64,000 nt of DNA from Moorella mulderi DSM 14980 (GCF_001594015.1 NZ_LTBC01000002.1:62001-126000), one strand, 5' to 3'. Positions 42,131 to 51,374 are shown, counted from the stretch's first letter. Translations and numbers: made by a program. The notes: generated by a model not told the origin, from the sequence alone.

Positions 42131-42589
42131 TTAATAGTACTTTTTCCTCTCCAGATACTCATGTACCAGGTTCAACGTCTCACCGAAGCGCTGGAAGTGG
42201 ACGACTTCCCTTTCGCGCAAGAACTTCAAGGTATCACTGACATCCGGGTCGTCGGAGAGCTGGATCAGATATTCGTAGGTAGAACGGGCCTTCTGCTCGG
42301 CGGCCATATTTTCATGCAGGTCGGTGACCGGGTCGCCCTTGGACTGGATGTAGGTGGCCGTCCAGGGGGCGCCGGCGGCGTTGACAAAGTAGAGGGCGCG
42401 GTCGTGGTCGGCATAGTAGCCGTCCAGGCCGGCCCTTTTTATTTCTTCCAGGGGAGCGTCTTTTATTAGGTTATAGACCAGGGTGGCGACAATTCCATGT
42501 GGGCCAGCTCTTCCGTACCGATGTCCGTCAGAACTGCCTTGGCCTGGGGGAGGGGCATGGTGTAGCGCTGGGTGAGGTAGCGTAGCGAA
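42131..42589 (-). pseudogene. Second broken cotJC copy
   Basis: From the TAA at 42131 the sequence matches the intact cotJC 3' end (HEYLERKKYY instead of HEYLDRKKYY) and continues through the metal-binding helices. One base is missing near 42493, where ACAATTCCATG replaces ACAATCTCCATG, shifting the frame inside the EELAHMEIV helix. Similarity ends at GTAGCGTAG, earlier than in the copy at 40203, so the two relics have different left edges. The plus-strand open frame over it is only a shadow. Confidence 0.87.
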
Positions 42590-42742
42590 GCGGCCAAAAA
42601 GGTCCTGGTGGACCAGCCACCACCAAAAGGGACTTCTTTCCCTTACGGGACAAGGAAGTCCCCGCGGCTACTTTGATAAGCATTTAGCTGCTCATTTTAT
42701 TTAGTGCTACATTGTGTTATAATATACCACAGGTGAAATACA

Positions 42743-43039
42743 TTGAAGATAACATGGTTTATCATGCCGCCCGACCGTATTAGGCACATTGCTAAGCACT
42801 CCGTGAGTCCTGAAGAAGTGGAGCAGGTAGCCTACGAAGACCGCCACCATATAGTACAGCGGCTTAAGCCTTCTACGTCCTACCCTAGCGAGAATGTTTA
42901 CCGCTTACTGGGGCGTACAGAAGCAGGACGCTACCTAGCGGTGATATTTATCTACAAAGGTCATGGCCGCGCTTACCTCGTGACAGCGCGGGATATGACA
43001 CCAGCCGAAAGGAGGTACTATCTTGCGAAGAGACACTAA
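42743..43039 (+). CDS. BrnT-like toxin
   Basis: A 98-aa protein of the BrnT/RelE-like ribonuclease family. VSPEEVEQVAYEDRHHIVQ, RLLGRTEAGRYLAVIFIY and YLVTARDMTPAERRYYLAK are the diagnostic pieces; the last one is the BrnT C-terminal signature. BrnT cleaves RNA and is neutralised by BrnA. TTG at 42743 follows AGGTG. The gene overlaps the antitoxin-like gene by 17 bases. It lies between the second and third cotJC copies. Confidence 0.85.
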   Translation: MKITWFIMPPDRIRHIAKHSVSPEEVEQVAYEDRHHIVQRLKPSTSYPSENVYRLLGRTEAGRYLAVIFIYKGHGRAYLVTARDMTPAERRYYLAKRH

Positions 43040-43292
43040 CTTGCCTGGCATTGATGATATAGATAAGCTGGCTGATTTCTTTGATCGCACTGACACCCAG
43101 GAGCTAGATTGGGAGGATGCCGATGTTGAATTCAAAAAGCCTGAGCTCGTCCACGTATCAGTACGCTTACCGAAAGAAGACGTGGCCGCCATTAAAAAAG
43201 CCGCAAGGAAGAAGGGACTAGGTTACACCACCTACATCCGGATGGCGCTACGGGAAGCTATAAAAAGAGAGGGCTTTAAAAAAGCCCCGTAG
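43023..43292 (+). CDS. BrnA-like/CopG-type antitoxin
   Basis: An 89-aa protein with an acidic toxin-binding N-terminus (PGIDDIDKLADFFDRTDTQE) and a C-terminal ribbon-helix-helix domain with VHVSVRLPKEDVAAIKKAAR and YTTYIRMALREAI. The toxin-first gene order is that of brnT-brnA. It probably represses the module through operator binding. A TATAAT box lies at about 42718, 25 bases before the toxin start. Confidence 0.87.
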   Translation: MRRDTNLPGIDDIDKLADFFDRTDTQELDWEDADVEFKKPELVHVSVRLPKEDVAAIKKAARKKGLGYTTYIRMALREAIKREGFKKAP

Positions 43293-43306
43293 TGGGGCTT
43301 AAGGCT

Positions 43307-43879
43307 TTAATAATATTTCTTTCTGTCCAGGTATTCATGTACCAGGTTTAACGTTTCGCCGAAGCGTTGGAAATGGACAATTTCCCTTTCGCGCAAGAAC
43401 TTGAGAGTGTCGCTAACATCGGGGTCGTCGGAGAGCTGGATCAGGTATTCGTAAGTGGAACGGGCCTTTTGCTCGGCGGCCATATTCTCATGGAGATCGG
43501 TGACCGGGTCACCCTTGGACTGGATGTAGGTGGCCGTCCAGGGGGCGCCGGCGGCGTTGACAAAGTAGAGGGCGCGGTCGTGGTCGGCATAGTAGCCGTC
43601 CAGGCCGGCGCGTTTGATTTCTTCCAGGGGAGCGTCTTTTATTAGGTTATAGACCAGGGTAGCCACAATCTCCATGTGGGCCAGCTCTTCCGTGCCGATG
43701 TCCGTCAAAACTGCCTTGGCCTGGGGGAGGGGCATGGTGTAGCGCTGGGTGAGGTAGCGTAGAGATGCAGCGAGCTCGCCGTCGGGCCCGCCATACTGGG
43801 TGATGATTACCTTGGCCAGGCGGGGGTTGGGTCCACCGACGCGTACAGGGTACTCCAGTTTTTTTTCAAAAATCCACAT
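43307..43879 (-). CDS. cotJC: Spore coat protein CotJC (manganese-catalase family)
   Basis: A 190-aa Mn-catalase-like coat protein and the intact member of three copies. It has EYPVRVGGPNPRLAKVIITQ, EELAHMEIVATLVYN with Glu/His ligands, the central ENMAAEQKARSTYEYLI and the last-helix REREIVHFQRFGET with the second set of Glu and His ligands. It ends YLDRKKYY. In Bacillus CotJC lies in the spore coat or cortex and contributes peroxide resistance. ATG at 43879 follows a GGAGGGATT-like purine tract; it is 16 bases after cotJB. Confidence 0.95.
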   Translation of the reverse strand: MWIFEKKLEYPVRVGGPNPRLAKVIITQYGGPDGELAASLRYLTQRYTMPLPQAKAVLTDIGTEELAHMEIVATLVYNLIKDAPLEEIKRAGLDGYYADHDRALYFVNAAGAPWTATYIQSKGDPVTDLHENMAAEQKARSTYEYLIQLSDDPDVSDTLKFLREREIVHFQRFGETLNLVHEYLDRKKYY

Positions 43880-43894
43880 TTAGAATCCCTCCGC

Positions 43895-44152
43895 CTAAAA
43901 AGTTGTTTCCCAGGGCCAGGGTTCGTCGATCCAGCGCCAGGCCTGGGGACTGGGCGTACTGCCGTAATTTGTTAAAGGACCGTAAAGGTTTTCGTATTCC
44001 TTTTTTGCCGCCAGCAGGGCTTCGCTGGCGGCATTATATTCCGCTAGCGCCCGGTAGTCTTCGGGATGGGTGTCCAGGTAAAGGTTAAAGTCTACGCAGG
44101 TAAATTCCAGGGCCATAATCTTTTTGAGCAGGCTTAAACGTTGTCCATCCAT
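43895..44152 (-). CDS. cotJB: Spore coat peptide assembly protein CotJB
   Basis: An 85-aa CotJB protein. The sequence LLKKIMALEFTCVDFNLYLD, HPEDYRALAEYNAA, and the final PSPQAWRWIDEPWPWE are typical of the family. It is needed with CotJA and CotJC for coat assembly in Bacillus. It is in the middle of the operon, with short gaps on both sides. Confidence 0.95.
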   Translation of the reverse strand: MDGQRLSLLKKIMALEFTCVDFNLYLDTHPEDYRALAEYNAASEALLAAKKEYENLYGPLTNYGSTPSPQAWRWIDEPWPWETTF

Positions 44153-44177
44153 GATTTTACCCCTCCACTACATTGTT

Positions 44178-44384
44178 TTAAGGTGTCCGCCGGGGCTGGT
44201 AAGGCTGGAAGAGTTCGGGGAAAATCGTCCCCCGGGCCAGGCCTTCCATAGGGTCCCACCTGTTAGTAAAACGCTGCCAGGGTACATAGGCCCGGGCCAA
44301 CTGGTAAGAAAAGGATTGTTTTTCTACCTGCTCGTCGCCGGGACGGACGGTAATACCACGCTTTCCTTGCTGGTCGGCAGTCAT
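44178..44384 (-). CDS. cotJA: Spore coat associated protein CotJA
   Basis: A 68-aa CotJA. LARAYVPWQRFTNRWDPMEG, LARGTIFPELFQPYQP is the conserved core (AYVPxQ and GTIFPEL motifs). It is the first gene of the cotJABC operon. ATG at 44384 follows GGGGAGGAGG. Just upstream on the minus strand CATAATATA lies at a place suited to a sporulation sigma -10. Confidence 0.95.
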   Translation of the reverse strand: MTADQQGKRGITVRPGDEQVEKQSFSYQLARAYVPWQRFTNRWDPMEGLARGTIFPELFQPYQPRRTP

Positions 44385-44600
44385 AATAGACCTCCTCCCC
44401 TAAAAATCGCTAATTTATATTATGATGGATAGGGGAGGAAGGGTTACCAGAAGATAAGCTTGATGCCACCTGTATCCAGGTTTAAGCCCGGTACTCCTGC
44501 AACAAGGAGAAGGGAGCGGTATTTCCTAAGGAGGCTAAGGGCATCATCGCCCTTTGGTGGCCCGCGGTGCCGGCCTGGTGACTGGCATTTCAGCTAGTGG

Positions 44601-44629
44601 TTGACGCCAATGGGTTTCTCGTATATAAT
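44601..44629 (+). promoter_or_regulatory. Consensus sigma-A promoter of the Mn riboswitch transcript
   Basis: TTGACG (44601-44606) and TATAAT (44624-44629) are separated by exactly 17 bases, about a dozen bases before the riboswitch aptamer begins. Confidence 0.88.
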
Positions 44630-44641
44630 TTAATTAAAATC

Positions 44642-44780
44642 AAAGGGGAGTAGCTCGTAGGCCTTATGGCCTGTTGACCAGGGCGACAGTACGCATCGGT
44701 AAGAGCCGCCCTGGTCCCAGGGGCTTAACTTGGGAGCAAGACCTTTGTTTGGTGCTTTTTGCACTGAACAAAGGTTTTTT
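44642..44780 (+). promoter_or_regulatory. yybP-ykoY manganese riboswitch and terminator
   Basis: The aptamer begins AAAGGGGAGTAGC and ends with GGGAGCAAGACC, the two conserved edges of the Mn2+ riboswitch; the paired arms (GGCC/GGCC; CCAGGGCGA with CGCCCTGG) are visible between them. The expression platform is ACCTTTGTTTGGTGC with GCACTGAACAAAGGT and six T (44741-44780). Mn2+ binding should disrupt this terminator and switch on the P-type ATPase gene that follows. The open frame annotated from 44674 starts inside this RNA and is not real there. Confidence 0.9.
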
Positions 44781-44853
44781 ATTTACATTTTTTAACTTGC
44801 TAAGGGTTATTGTAGTGTTAAAGCTCTACACAAACTGGGAGGAGGATTATGAG

Positions 44854-47556
44854 TTGCCAGAGAAGAAATGGTATGCCATGGAGAGCCATCAGGTCTGCCA
44901 GGAACTTAACTCAGACCTGCACCAGGGGCTGAATCAAGAGGAGGCCAACGAACGATTAAAGATCTACGGCCCCAATGTTTTAAAAGAGCCGCCCCCCCGC
45001 AGCCTTTTTTCCATGTTTATAGGCCAGCTAAAGGAAATTCTGGTCTTAATCCTGATTGGAGCGGCGATCATCTCGGGTATCCTGGGCGAATGGGAAGATT
45101 CTATTGTTATCCTTGTCATCGTAGTGTTGAATGCCGTTCTGGGCGTGTATCAAGAGAATAAAGCTGAGCAGGCCCTTAAAGCTTTAAAGGAGATGACCAA
45201 ACCTGCAGCCAAAGTGATCCGGAACGGAATGGTAACGCAGGTTGACGCAGGCGAACTGGTCCCTGGTGATATAGTATTATTAGATGCAGGAGATTCTGTA
45301 CCGGCTGATGCCAGGCTGATCGAGGCGGCTTCCCTACGGGCAAACGAAGCCGCCTTAACGGGCGAGTCGGTACCGGTAGAAAAGGACCCTGCCATGATAG
45401 CGGCCGGTGAAGTCCCGGTGGGCGATCGGAAAAACATGCTCTTTATGGGTACTATTATTACCAGCGGACGCGGCAAGGCCCTGGTGGTGGAAACAGGGAT
45501 GAACACCCAACTGGGTCGGATCGCGCAACTGCTTCAGGAAACGCCGCTGGAACCTACACCGCTGCAGCGGCGGTTGAATGAACTTGGTAAAATTTTGGGA
45601 ATGGCTGCAGGATTCATCGTGGCCCTGGTGTTTGCCACCGGGTTGTGGCGGGGCGAAGATGTTCTGGAAATGTTTATGACAGCCATCAGCCTGGCAGTAG
45701 CAGCAGTTCCGGAAGGCCTGCCCGCCGTAGTGACCATTGTGCTCGCCCTGGGCGTTACCAGGATGAGCCAGCGGCAGGCTGTTATCAGAAAACTGCCGGC
45801 GGTAGAGACCCTGGGCACTGCAACTGTTATTTGTTCTGACAAGACAGGTACCCTTACCAAAAATGAAATGACTGTTATCCAGATTTATGCTGCCGGCAAC
45901 TTCCTGCAGGTAACTGGTACTGGTTACCAGCCTGACGGCCGGTTCCTGAACCAGCAGGGAAATGAAATTGCTCCTTTAACTGATCGGAACCTGGAATTAA
46001 TGCTCCTTGGCGGGTTGTTAAACAGTGACGCCCGGTTAGAGGCAACAGAGAAGGGTTACCGCGTAATCGGCGATCCCACGGAGGGAGCCCTGGTAGTGGT
46101 AGCAGCCAAAGCGGGTTTGATAAGGGAGAAGGTGGAGAAGACCTACCCCCGGCTGGCCGAAATCCCTTTTGATTCCGCCCGCAAAATGATGACCACCTTT
46201 CACCATATAGATGGCTCAATCCAATCCTTTACCAAGGGAGCCCCCGATGTATTGCTGGCCCGCTCTACCGGAGTAATGACCGGGCAGGGAATTGAACCTT
46301 TAACTGGAGAAATGCGTACCCGGCTTTTGCAAATTAACTCTCAGTTGGCGTCCCAGGGGCAACGCGTACTGGCCCTGGCTGTCCGCCGGTGGCCTGAAAT
46401 TCCGGCTGGCCTCTCACCGGATACCGCCGAGCAGGACCTTACCTTTGTCGGTTTTTATGCCATGCAGGATCCACCGCGTCCCGAGGTCAAGGAAGCGGTG
46501 GCTGTCAGCCGCCGGGCAGGCATCCGGACGGTAATGATCACCGGTGACCACCAGGAAACAGCCATGGCCATCGCGAAAGAACTGGGTATCTGGCAGCAGG
46601 GTGACGGCGTCCTGACCGGTGCGCAACTGGACCAGATGGACGACCAACAACTGAAAGAGGTGGTAAACCGCGTCACCGTCTACGCCAGGGTATCCCCTGA
46701 GGATAAGCTCCGCATCGTAGCAGCCCTAAAGGAACACAAACATATAGTGGCCATGACCGGCGATGGTGTCAATGACGCCCCGGCCCTCAAACGGGCCGAT
46801 ATCGGGGCTGCTATGGGGATTACCGGTACCGAGGTAGCCAAAGAAGCCTCAGATATGGTATTATTAGACGACAATTTTGCCACCATCGTCAATGCGGTTG
46901 AAGAAGGGCGAACCATCTACGACAATATTCGCAAGTCTATCCAGTATCTCCTTTCCTGCAACACCGGTGAGATTGTAGCTATCTTTTCTGCCATTTTACT
47001 GGGATTGGGTAGTCCCCTGACTCCCATCCAGATACTATGGTTAAACCTGGTTACTGACGGTCCTCCTGCCCTGGCCCTGGGCCTGGAGCCACCCGAAAAA
47101 GGCGTTATGGAGCGTCCGCCCCGTAAACCCAAGGAAGGAGTGTTTGCCGGGGGCATGGGCATTAACATCGTGTGGCAGGGTACCATGATCGGGCTGCTGG
47201 CTCTGTTTTCATACTGGCTGGCCCTTAGCTGGGGACGGACCCTGGAGGAAGCCCATACCATGGCTTTTGTAACCATGGCTCTGTCGCAACTGGTGCACTC
47301 CTTCAATGTCCGGAGCATGGATCAATCCCTCCTGTCCATAGGATTGGGAACCAACCGCAGTTTGGTGTATGCTTTCCTGGCGTCAATATCTCTCCAGGTG
47401 GCTGTAGTATTCATTCCTTTTTTGCGAGGTATCTTTGAGACGGCGGTGTTGCGTACCAGCGACTGGGCGGTGGTCCTGAGTCTGAGCCTTGTCCCCCTGG
47501 TGGCTGTGGAAATAAGTAAACTTTTGGGCAAGCTGAAGGTTGGCAAAAAAGGGTAG
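44854..47556 (+). CDS. Cation-transporting P-type ATPase (PMCA/SERCA type), Mn riboswitch controlled
   Basis: A protein of 900 aa. It has the N-terminal cation-ATPase domain (LNQEEANERLKIYGPNVLKE), the E1-E2 actuator with ALTGESVPVEKD, TM4 AAVPEGLPAVVTIVLALG (cation site), the phosphorylation motif CSDKTGTLTKNEM, KGAPD, MITGDH and TGDGVNDAPALK, and C-terminal helices. The TTG at 44854 follows GGGAGGAGG and leads directly into the domain; earlier codons overlap the riboswitch. The leader points to Mn2+ (or Ca2+/Mn2+) efflux. Whether Ca2+ is also pumped cannot be told. Confidence 0.93.
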   Translation: MPEKKWYAMESHQVCQELNSDLHQGLNQEEANERLKIYGPNVLKEPPPRSLFSMFIGQLKEILVLILIGAAIISGILGEWEDSIVILVIVVLNAVLGVYQENKAEQALKALKEMTKPAAKVIRNGMVTQVDAGELVPGDIVLLDAGDSVPADARLIEAASLRANEAALTGESVPVEKDPAMIAAGEVPVGDRKNMLFMGTIITSGRGKALVVETGMNTQLGRIAQLLQETPLEPTPLQRRLNELGKILGMAAGFIVALVFATGLWRGEDVLEMFMTAISLAVAAVPEGLPAVVTIVLALGVTRMSQRQAVIRKLPAVETLGTATVICSDKTGTLTKNEMTVIQIYAAGNFLQVTGTGYQPDGRFLNQQGNEIAPLTDRNLELMLLGGLLNSDARLEATEKGYRVIGDPTEGALVVVAAKAGLIREKVEKTYPRLAEIPFDSARKMMTTFHHIDGSIQSFTKGAPDVLLARSTGVMTGQGIEPLTGEMRTRLLQINSQLASQGQRVLALAVRRWPEIPAGLSPDTAEQDLTFVGFYAMQDPPRPEVKEAVAVSRRAGIRTVMITGDHQETAMAIAKELGIWQQGDGVLTGAQLDQMDDQQLKEVVNRVTVYARVSPEDKLRIVAALKEHKHIVAMTGDGVNDAPALKRADIGAAMGITGTEVAKEASDMVLLDDNFATIVNAVEEGRTIYDNIRKSIQYLLSCNTGEIVAIFSAILLGLGSPLTPIQILWLNLVTDGPPALALGLEPPEKGVMERPPRKPKEGVFAGGMGINIVWQGTMIGLLALFSYWLALSWGRTLEEAHTMAFVTMALSQLVHSFNVRSMDQSLLSIGLGTNRSLVYAFLASISLQVAVVFIPFLRGIFETAVLRTSDWAVVLSLSLVPLVAVEISKLLGKLKVGKKG

Positions 47557-47758
47557 ACTTTGATGCCGGTTAATGTTGAGGCCCTCGGGGCCTGCTCGCC
47601 GCTACCCGGACTACTTTGGCGTCCAATTACCTGAGCCAGCTGAAATTCAAGGTCGACGACCAGAAGCCGGGTGCCGGTTTCAGTTTCTTTCCACTCCTTG
47701 ACCATCAGGCAGGAAAGTACGATAATATAAATTGAGGATTTAATGAAAAGCGGGCTGG

Positions 47759-48931
47759 ATGAGGCCCGCTTTTATACAGGAATGGGGGGTGGGGGAACTG
47801 GATCTCGAAACCCTTGCCAGCGCCTTGACGGGGCTGGGTCAGGTACGCTTACGTACTGAAAAATGTATCCGCACCCTGTCGCCCTGGGCAACCTGTCAGA
47901 GGTGCTTGGAGGTCTGCCCGGTTGATGGGATTGAGCTGCAAAACGGCCGGCCCGGTTTGAAAGAGTGCCGGCGCTGCGGCCTTTGTGCCGTGGCCTGCCC
48001 TACCGGGGCCCTGGAAGATCCAGAGCAAACCCACGCCTTCATTCTCGCCCGGGGTCAGGAGATTATTGCTGCCACCGGGCAAGTAATTTTTTCCTGCACC
48101 CGGGGTCAGGAAAAGAGCCTGCCGCAAGGCTTTTTTATGGTTCCCTGCCTGGGGGCAGTGGCTCCGGAAATAATGGTCGCCCTGGCCGCAAGGGGCAAAA
48201 CAGGGTTTCGCTACCGGCCCGAGGATTGCGCTGCCTGTCCCTGGGGAGAGAAGGGGCAGGAGCTTTTTAAGGCTTCCTTTGCCTGGGCACAAAGGACCCT
48301 GGCGGCCCTGGGCCTGCCACACGATCGTCTGGTGCAGGGGACTACCCTTACACCGGCTCCGGCCCCAAAGCATCGAGAAGGCCAGGCATCCCGCGCAGCC
48401 CCGGCTGCTATGGGCAGGCGCGAATTTTTCCGCTCCCTGGTACGGGGGATCAAAGTGCCGGGAGTTAAAGCAGCGACACCAGCCCCGGGTCCGGATACGA
48501 AACAGGCAGTTTTTCCCGGGGAGAGGATGTCCATCCTCAGGGAGGCCTTACAGCGAGTACGGCCTGAGACAGGCTACCCGGCGAGGGCCCGTTTACCCCT
48601 GGCCTCCCTGGAACTGGCCGGTCCCTGCTACCTCTGTAATATCTGCAGCCGCCTCTGCCCCGCCGGTGCTCTGACCCTGGGCGAAGGGGAGTTAAGGTTT
48701 ATCCCGGCCCGCTGCAACCACTGCGGCCTGTGCCTGGCAGTCTGCCCCCAGCACAGCCTAACCTGGGGGGAGGATATGGCCATAGAAGCTGTGGCCGACG
48801 AGGCAAATTTTAATCTGGCTACAGCCGGCGAACACCTTTGCGCGACCTGCGGGAAAACCTTCCAGGCCAGCGCCGGGGCCACTGAGTGCCTGCGCTGTTA
48901 CCTGACCCGGAACCTGCCCGGGCCAGGGTAG
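47759..48931 (+). CDS. Protein with two 4Fe-4S ferredoxin modules and an internal RR motif
   Basis: A protein of up to 390 aa. The N-terminal third has CQRCLEVCPVDGI and CRRCGLCAVACPTGAL, a central region has further cysteines (CAACPWG), and the C-terminal third has CYLCNICSRLCPAGAL and CNHCGLCLAVCPQHSL plus a final CATCGKT and CLRC pair. The middle contains GRREFFRSLVRGIK, similar to a twin-arginine motif but without a hydrophobic stretch after it. GTG at about 47789 may be the start. It precedes a TorD gene and probably carries electrons for a respiratory oxidoreductase that is not in the window. Confidence 0.82.
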   Translation: MRPAFIQEWGVGELDLETLASALTGLGQVRLRTEKCIRTLSPWATCQRCLEVCPVDGIELQNGRPGLKECRRCGLCAVACPTGALEDPEQTHAFILARGQEIIAATGQVIFSCTRGQEKSLPQGFFMVPCLGAVAPEIMVALAARGKTGFRYRPEDCAACPWGEKGQELFKASFAWAQRTLAALGLPHDRLVQGTTLTPAPAPKHREGQASRAAPAAMGRREFFRSLVRGIKVPGVKAATPAPGPDTKQAVFPGERMSILREALQRVRPETGYPARARLPLASLELAGPCYLCNICSRLCPAGALTLGEGELRFIPARCNHCGLCLAVCPQHSLTWGEDMAIEAVADEANFNLATAGEHLCATCGKTFQASAGATECLRCYLTRNLPGPG

Positions 48932-48948
48932 AAGGAGTGGGAGATTTT

Positions 48949-49638
48949 ATGGACAAGGAATTATTACTTGAGTGGCTCCAGGGGCGGGAACTGATTTACA
49001 GCTTCCTGGCCAGAATCTACCAGGACGGGCCAGCTGAAGATTTGCTGGCAGCCCTGGCCGGGGAAAAATTCCTGGAGGAATTAGCCGCCAGCAGCCGGAA
49101 CGAAGAGCTGGCCGCAGGGTGCCGGAAGATGCAGGCCGAGCTAACAGCCCGGGCCAGTGACCTGGAAGCCTACCGGCAGGAACTCCAGGAGGATTATAAC
49201 CGCCTTTTCTTCGGCCCCGGCCACCTGGAGGCGCCGCCGTGGGAGTCAGTATATCGATCCAAGGAGCATCTCCTCTTTGGCGAGGAAACCCTGGCGGTAA
49301 GGGAGTTTTATCGTTCTTTTGGCCTGGAGAGTAAAAAGAAAAACCGGGAGCCGGACGACCACCTGGGCCTGGAAATGGAATTTATGGCCTGGCTCAGCCA
49401 GGCAGCAGCCGCAAAAGTCCAGGCCGGTGAAGATGCAAGTGAATTCCTGCAGGGACAGCGGCGCTTTTTGAAGGAACACCTGGAGCAATGGGTACCGGCC
49501 TTATGCAGCGATATCCAGGGAGCTGCCCGGACTAAGTTTTTCCGTGGCCTGGCCCTCTTCACTAGGGGCTGGCTGCAGGTCGATGTAGCTGAGATGGAAG
49601 CAGTACTGGAGGATTTTTGCGGGGGTGAAAAATCATGA
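48949..49638 (+). CDS. TorD/DmsD-family molybdoenzyme chaperone
   Basis: A 229-aa protein of the TorD family. It contains LIYSFLARIYQDGPAEDLL, the LQEDYNRLFFGPG motif, PPWESVYRSKEHLLFGE, and the DDHLGLEMEFMAWL motif that defines the fold. TorD proteins fold or protect molybdo- or tungstoenzymes before export. ATG at 48949 follows GAAGGAG. It is co-directional with the ferredoxin gene (18 bases after it), and the pair lacks a catalytic subunit here. Confidence 0.9.
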   Translation: MDKELLLEWLQGRELIYSFLARIYQDGPAEDLLAALAGEKFLEELAASSRNEELAAGCRKMQAELTARASDLEAYRQELQEDYNRLFFGPGHLEAPPWESVYRSKEHLLFGEETLAVREFYRSFGLESKKKNREPDDHLGLEMEFMAWLSQAAAAKVQAGEDASEFLQGQRRFLKEHLEQWVPALCSDIQGAARTKFFRGLALFTRGWLQVDVAEMEAVLEDFCGGEKS

Positions 49639-49919
49639 CAGTTGCCGACGGCCGGGCCATAATCACTGTTTTAGGCCAGGACAGGGTGGGTATTTTAGCG
49701 GGTATAACCGCCGTCCTGGCGGCGGCCAATGTGAATATCCTCGATATCAGCCAGACCATTTTGCAGGAATTTTTTACCATGATCATGGTTGTAGACCTGA
49801 AGGGTAGTAATCTTGATTTTTTTGACCTGCAAAAACAACTCAAGGCCAGGGGCGAGGAACTGGGTGTCCAGGTGACAATGCAGCAGGCGGAAGTCTTCAA
49901 ATTTATGCACCGCATCTAA
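49635..49919 (+). CDS. ACT-domain protein (UPF0237)
   Basis: A 94-aa protein consisting of one ACT domain: IITVLGQDRVGILAGITAVL, AAANVNILDISQTIL, FFTMIMVVDL. Such domains bind amino acids or other ligands. It overlaps the TorD stop by four bases and is followed after 81 bases by the UPF0210 gene, a pair that is conserved across bacteria and archaea. No function is established. Confidence 0.88.
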   Translation: MTVADGRAIITVLGQDRVGILAGITAVLAAANVNILDISQTILQEFFTMIMVVDLKGSNLDFFDLQKQLKARGEELGVQVTMQQAEVFKFMHRI

Positions 49920-50000
49920 CCGCAGCCCCCATGAGGTTAAATGAGGGTAAGCCCGCAACTAAATGATAAGCCTTCTCCCATTCAAAGATGGAGGAAAACA

Positions 50001-51374
50001 ATGCCGACTTTATTTTCTTTTACACCGGAAGAAATTTTAGAAACCATCCGCATGGTCCAGGTAGAAAACCTGGACATCCGGACCATTACCCTGGGTATCA
50101 GCCTGCGCGATTGCGCTACCGGGAGTCTAAAGGAAACCTGCCGCCGCGTATACGATAAGATAACCCGCCGGGCGGAGAAACTTGTTGCTGTTGGCGAGGA
50201 AGTGGCAACTGCTTATGGCATCCCTATTGTTAATAAGCGTATAGCCGTAACCCCCATTGCCCAGGTGGGTGAACCTTCGGGAGAAAGTGACCTCACCCCT
50301 CTGGCCCGGACCCTGGACCGGGCGGCACAGGAGGTAGGGGTGAACTTCATCGGCGGCTTCAGTGCCCTGGTACATAAAGGCTTCACTAAAGGTGACCGGG
50401 CCATCTTTAATTCTCTGCCGGAAGCCCTGGCCACCACTGAGCGCGTTTGCGCTTCCGTCAATGTGGCCACCACCAGGGCCGGGATGAATATGGACGCCAT
50501 CGCCGAGCTGGGCCAATTGATTAAAAAGACGGCGCAGCTTACGGCTGACAGGGGTGGGATTGGGTGCGCCAAGCTGGTTACCTTTTGCAATGCTCCGGAG
50601 GACAATCCCTTCATGGCCGGGGCCTTCCACGGCCCCGGTGAGCCAGAGTGCGTTTTGAATGTAGGCATTAGCGGTCCCGGGGTTGTCCTGGCGGCGGTAC
50701 GCCAGCACCCGGAGGCCGACCTGGGTAAGCTCGCGACAATCATTAAAAATACGGCCTTTAAAGTGACCCGCATGGGGGAACTGGTGGGACGGGAGGTTTC
50801 AGCCCGCCTGGGAGTGCCCTTCGGCATTGTCGACCTTTCCTTGGCTCCTACCAATGCCCTGGGGGACAGCGTGGCGGAAATTCTGGAAGCCATCGGACTG
50901 GAACGCTGTGGCGCCCACGGCACCACGGCCGCCCTGGCTTTACTCAATGACGCCGTCAAAAAGGGAGGGGCCATGGCATCTTCCTACGTCGGGGGCTTAA
51001 GCGGCGCCTTTATCCCGGTGAGCGAAGACAACGGCATGATCCGGGCGGTGGAGAGCGGCGCTTTAAGCCTTGAGAAACTTGAAGCCATGACCGCCGTTTG
51101 CTCGGTGGGATTGGATATGTTCGCCGTCCCGGGTGATACGCCGGCGGAAGTTATTGCTGCCATCATTGCCGATGAAGCGGCAATCGGCATGATTAACAAT
51201 AAAACCACGGCCGTCCGGGTCATACCTGTACCGGGGAAAAAGCCCGGGGATATGGTAGAATTCGGCGGCCTCCTGGGACGCGCGCCGGTAATGCGCGTCA
51301 ACAATTTCAGCCCAGCGGCCATGATCCGGCGCGGCGGCCGTATCCCCGCTCCCGTCCAGGCCCTGGGGAATTAG
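50001..51374 (+). CDS. PFL-like UPF0210/DUF711 family protein
   Basis: A 457-aa protein of the UPF0210 family. [20 protein letters not shown] at the start, [11 protein letters not shown], the [14 protein letters not shown] motif, and [13 protein letters not shown] near the end match it. A structural link to pyruvate formate-lyase folds is known, but no activity has been shown. ATG at 50001 follows TGGAGG, so it is preferred over 49941. It is paired with the ACT gene. Confidence 0.88.
   Translation: MPTLFSFTPEEILETIRMVQVENLDIRTITLGISLRDCATGSLKETCRRVYDKITRRAEKLVAVGEEVATAYGIPIVNKRIAVTPIAQVGEPSGESDLTPLARTLDRAAQEVGVNFIGGFSALVHKGFTKGDRAIFNSLPEALATTERVCASVNVATTRAGMNMDAIAELGQLIKKTAQLTADRGGIGCAKLVTFCNAPEDNPFMAGAFHGPGEPECVLNVGISGPGVVLAAVRQHPEADLGKLATIIKNTAFKVTRMGELVGREVSARLGVPFGIVDLSLAPTNALGDSVAEILEAIGLERCGAHGTTAALALLNDAVKKGGAMASSYVGGLSGAFIPVSEDNGMIRAVESGALSLEKLEAMTAVCSVGLDMFAVPGDTPAEVIAAIIADEAAIGMINNKTTAVRVIPVPGKKPGDMVEFGGLLGRAPVMRVNNFSPAAMIRRGGRIPAPVQALGN

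Noticed and set aside
42161-43645. Plus-strand open frames (for example 42161-42469 and 43367-43645) that look like a repeated protein
   Set aside because: They are antisense shadows of the cotJC copies, and their similarity to each other follows from the repeats on the minus strand.
44674-44853. N-terminal extension of the P-type ATPase
   Set aside because: These codons lie in the Mn riboswitch and its terminator. The TTG at 44854 with a strong ribosome site is the plausible start.
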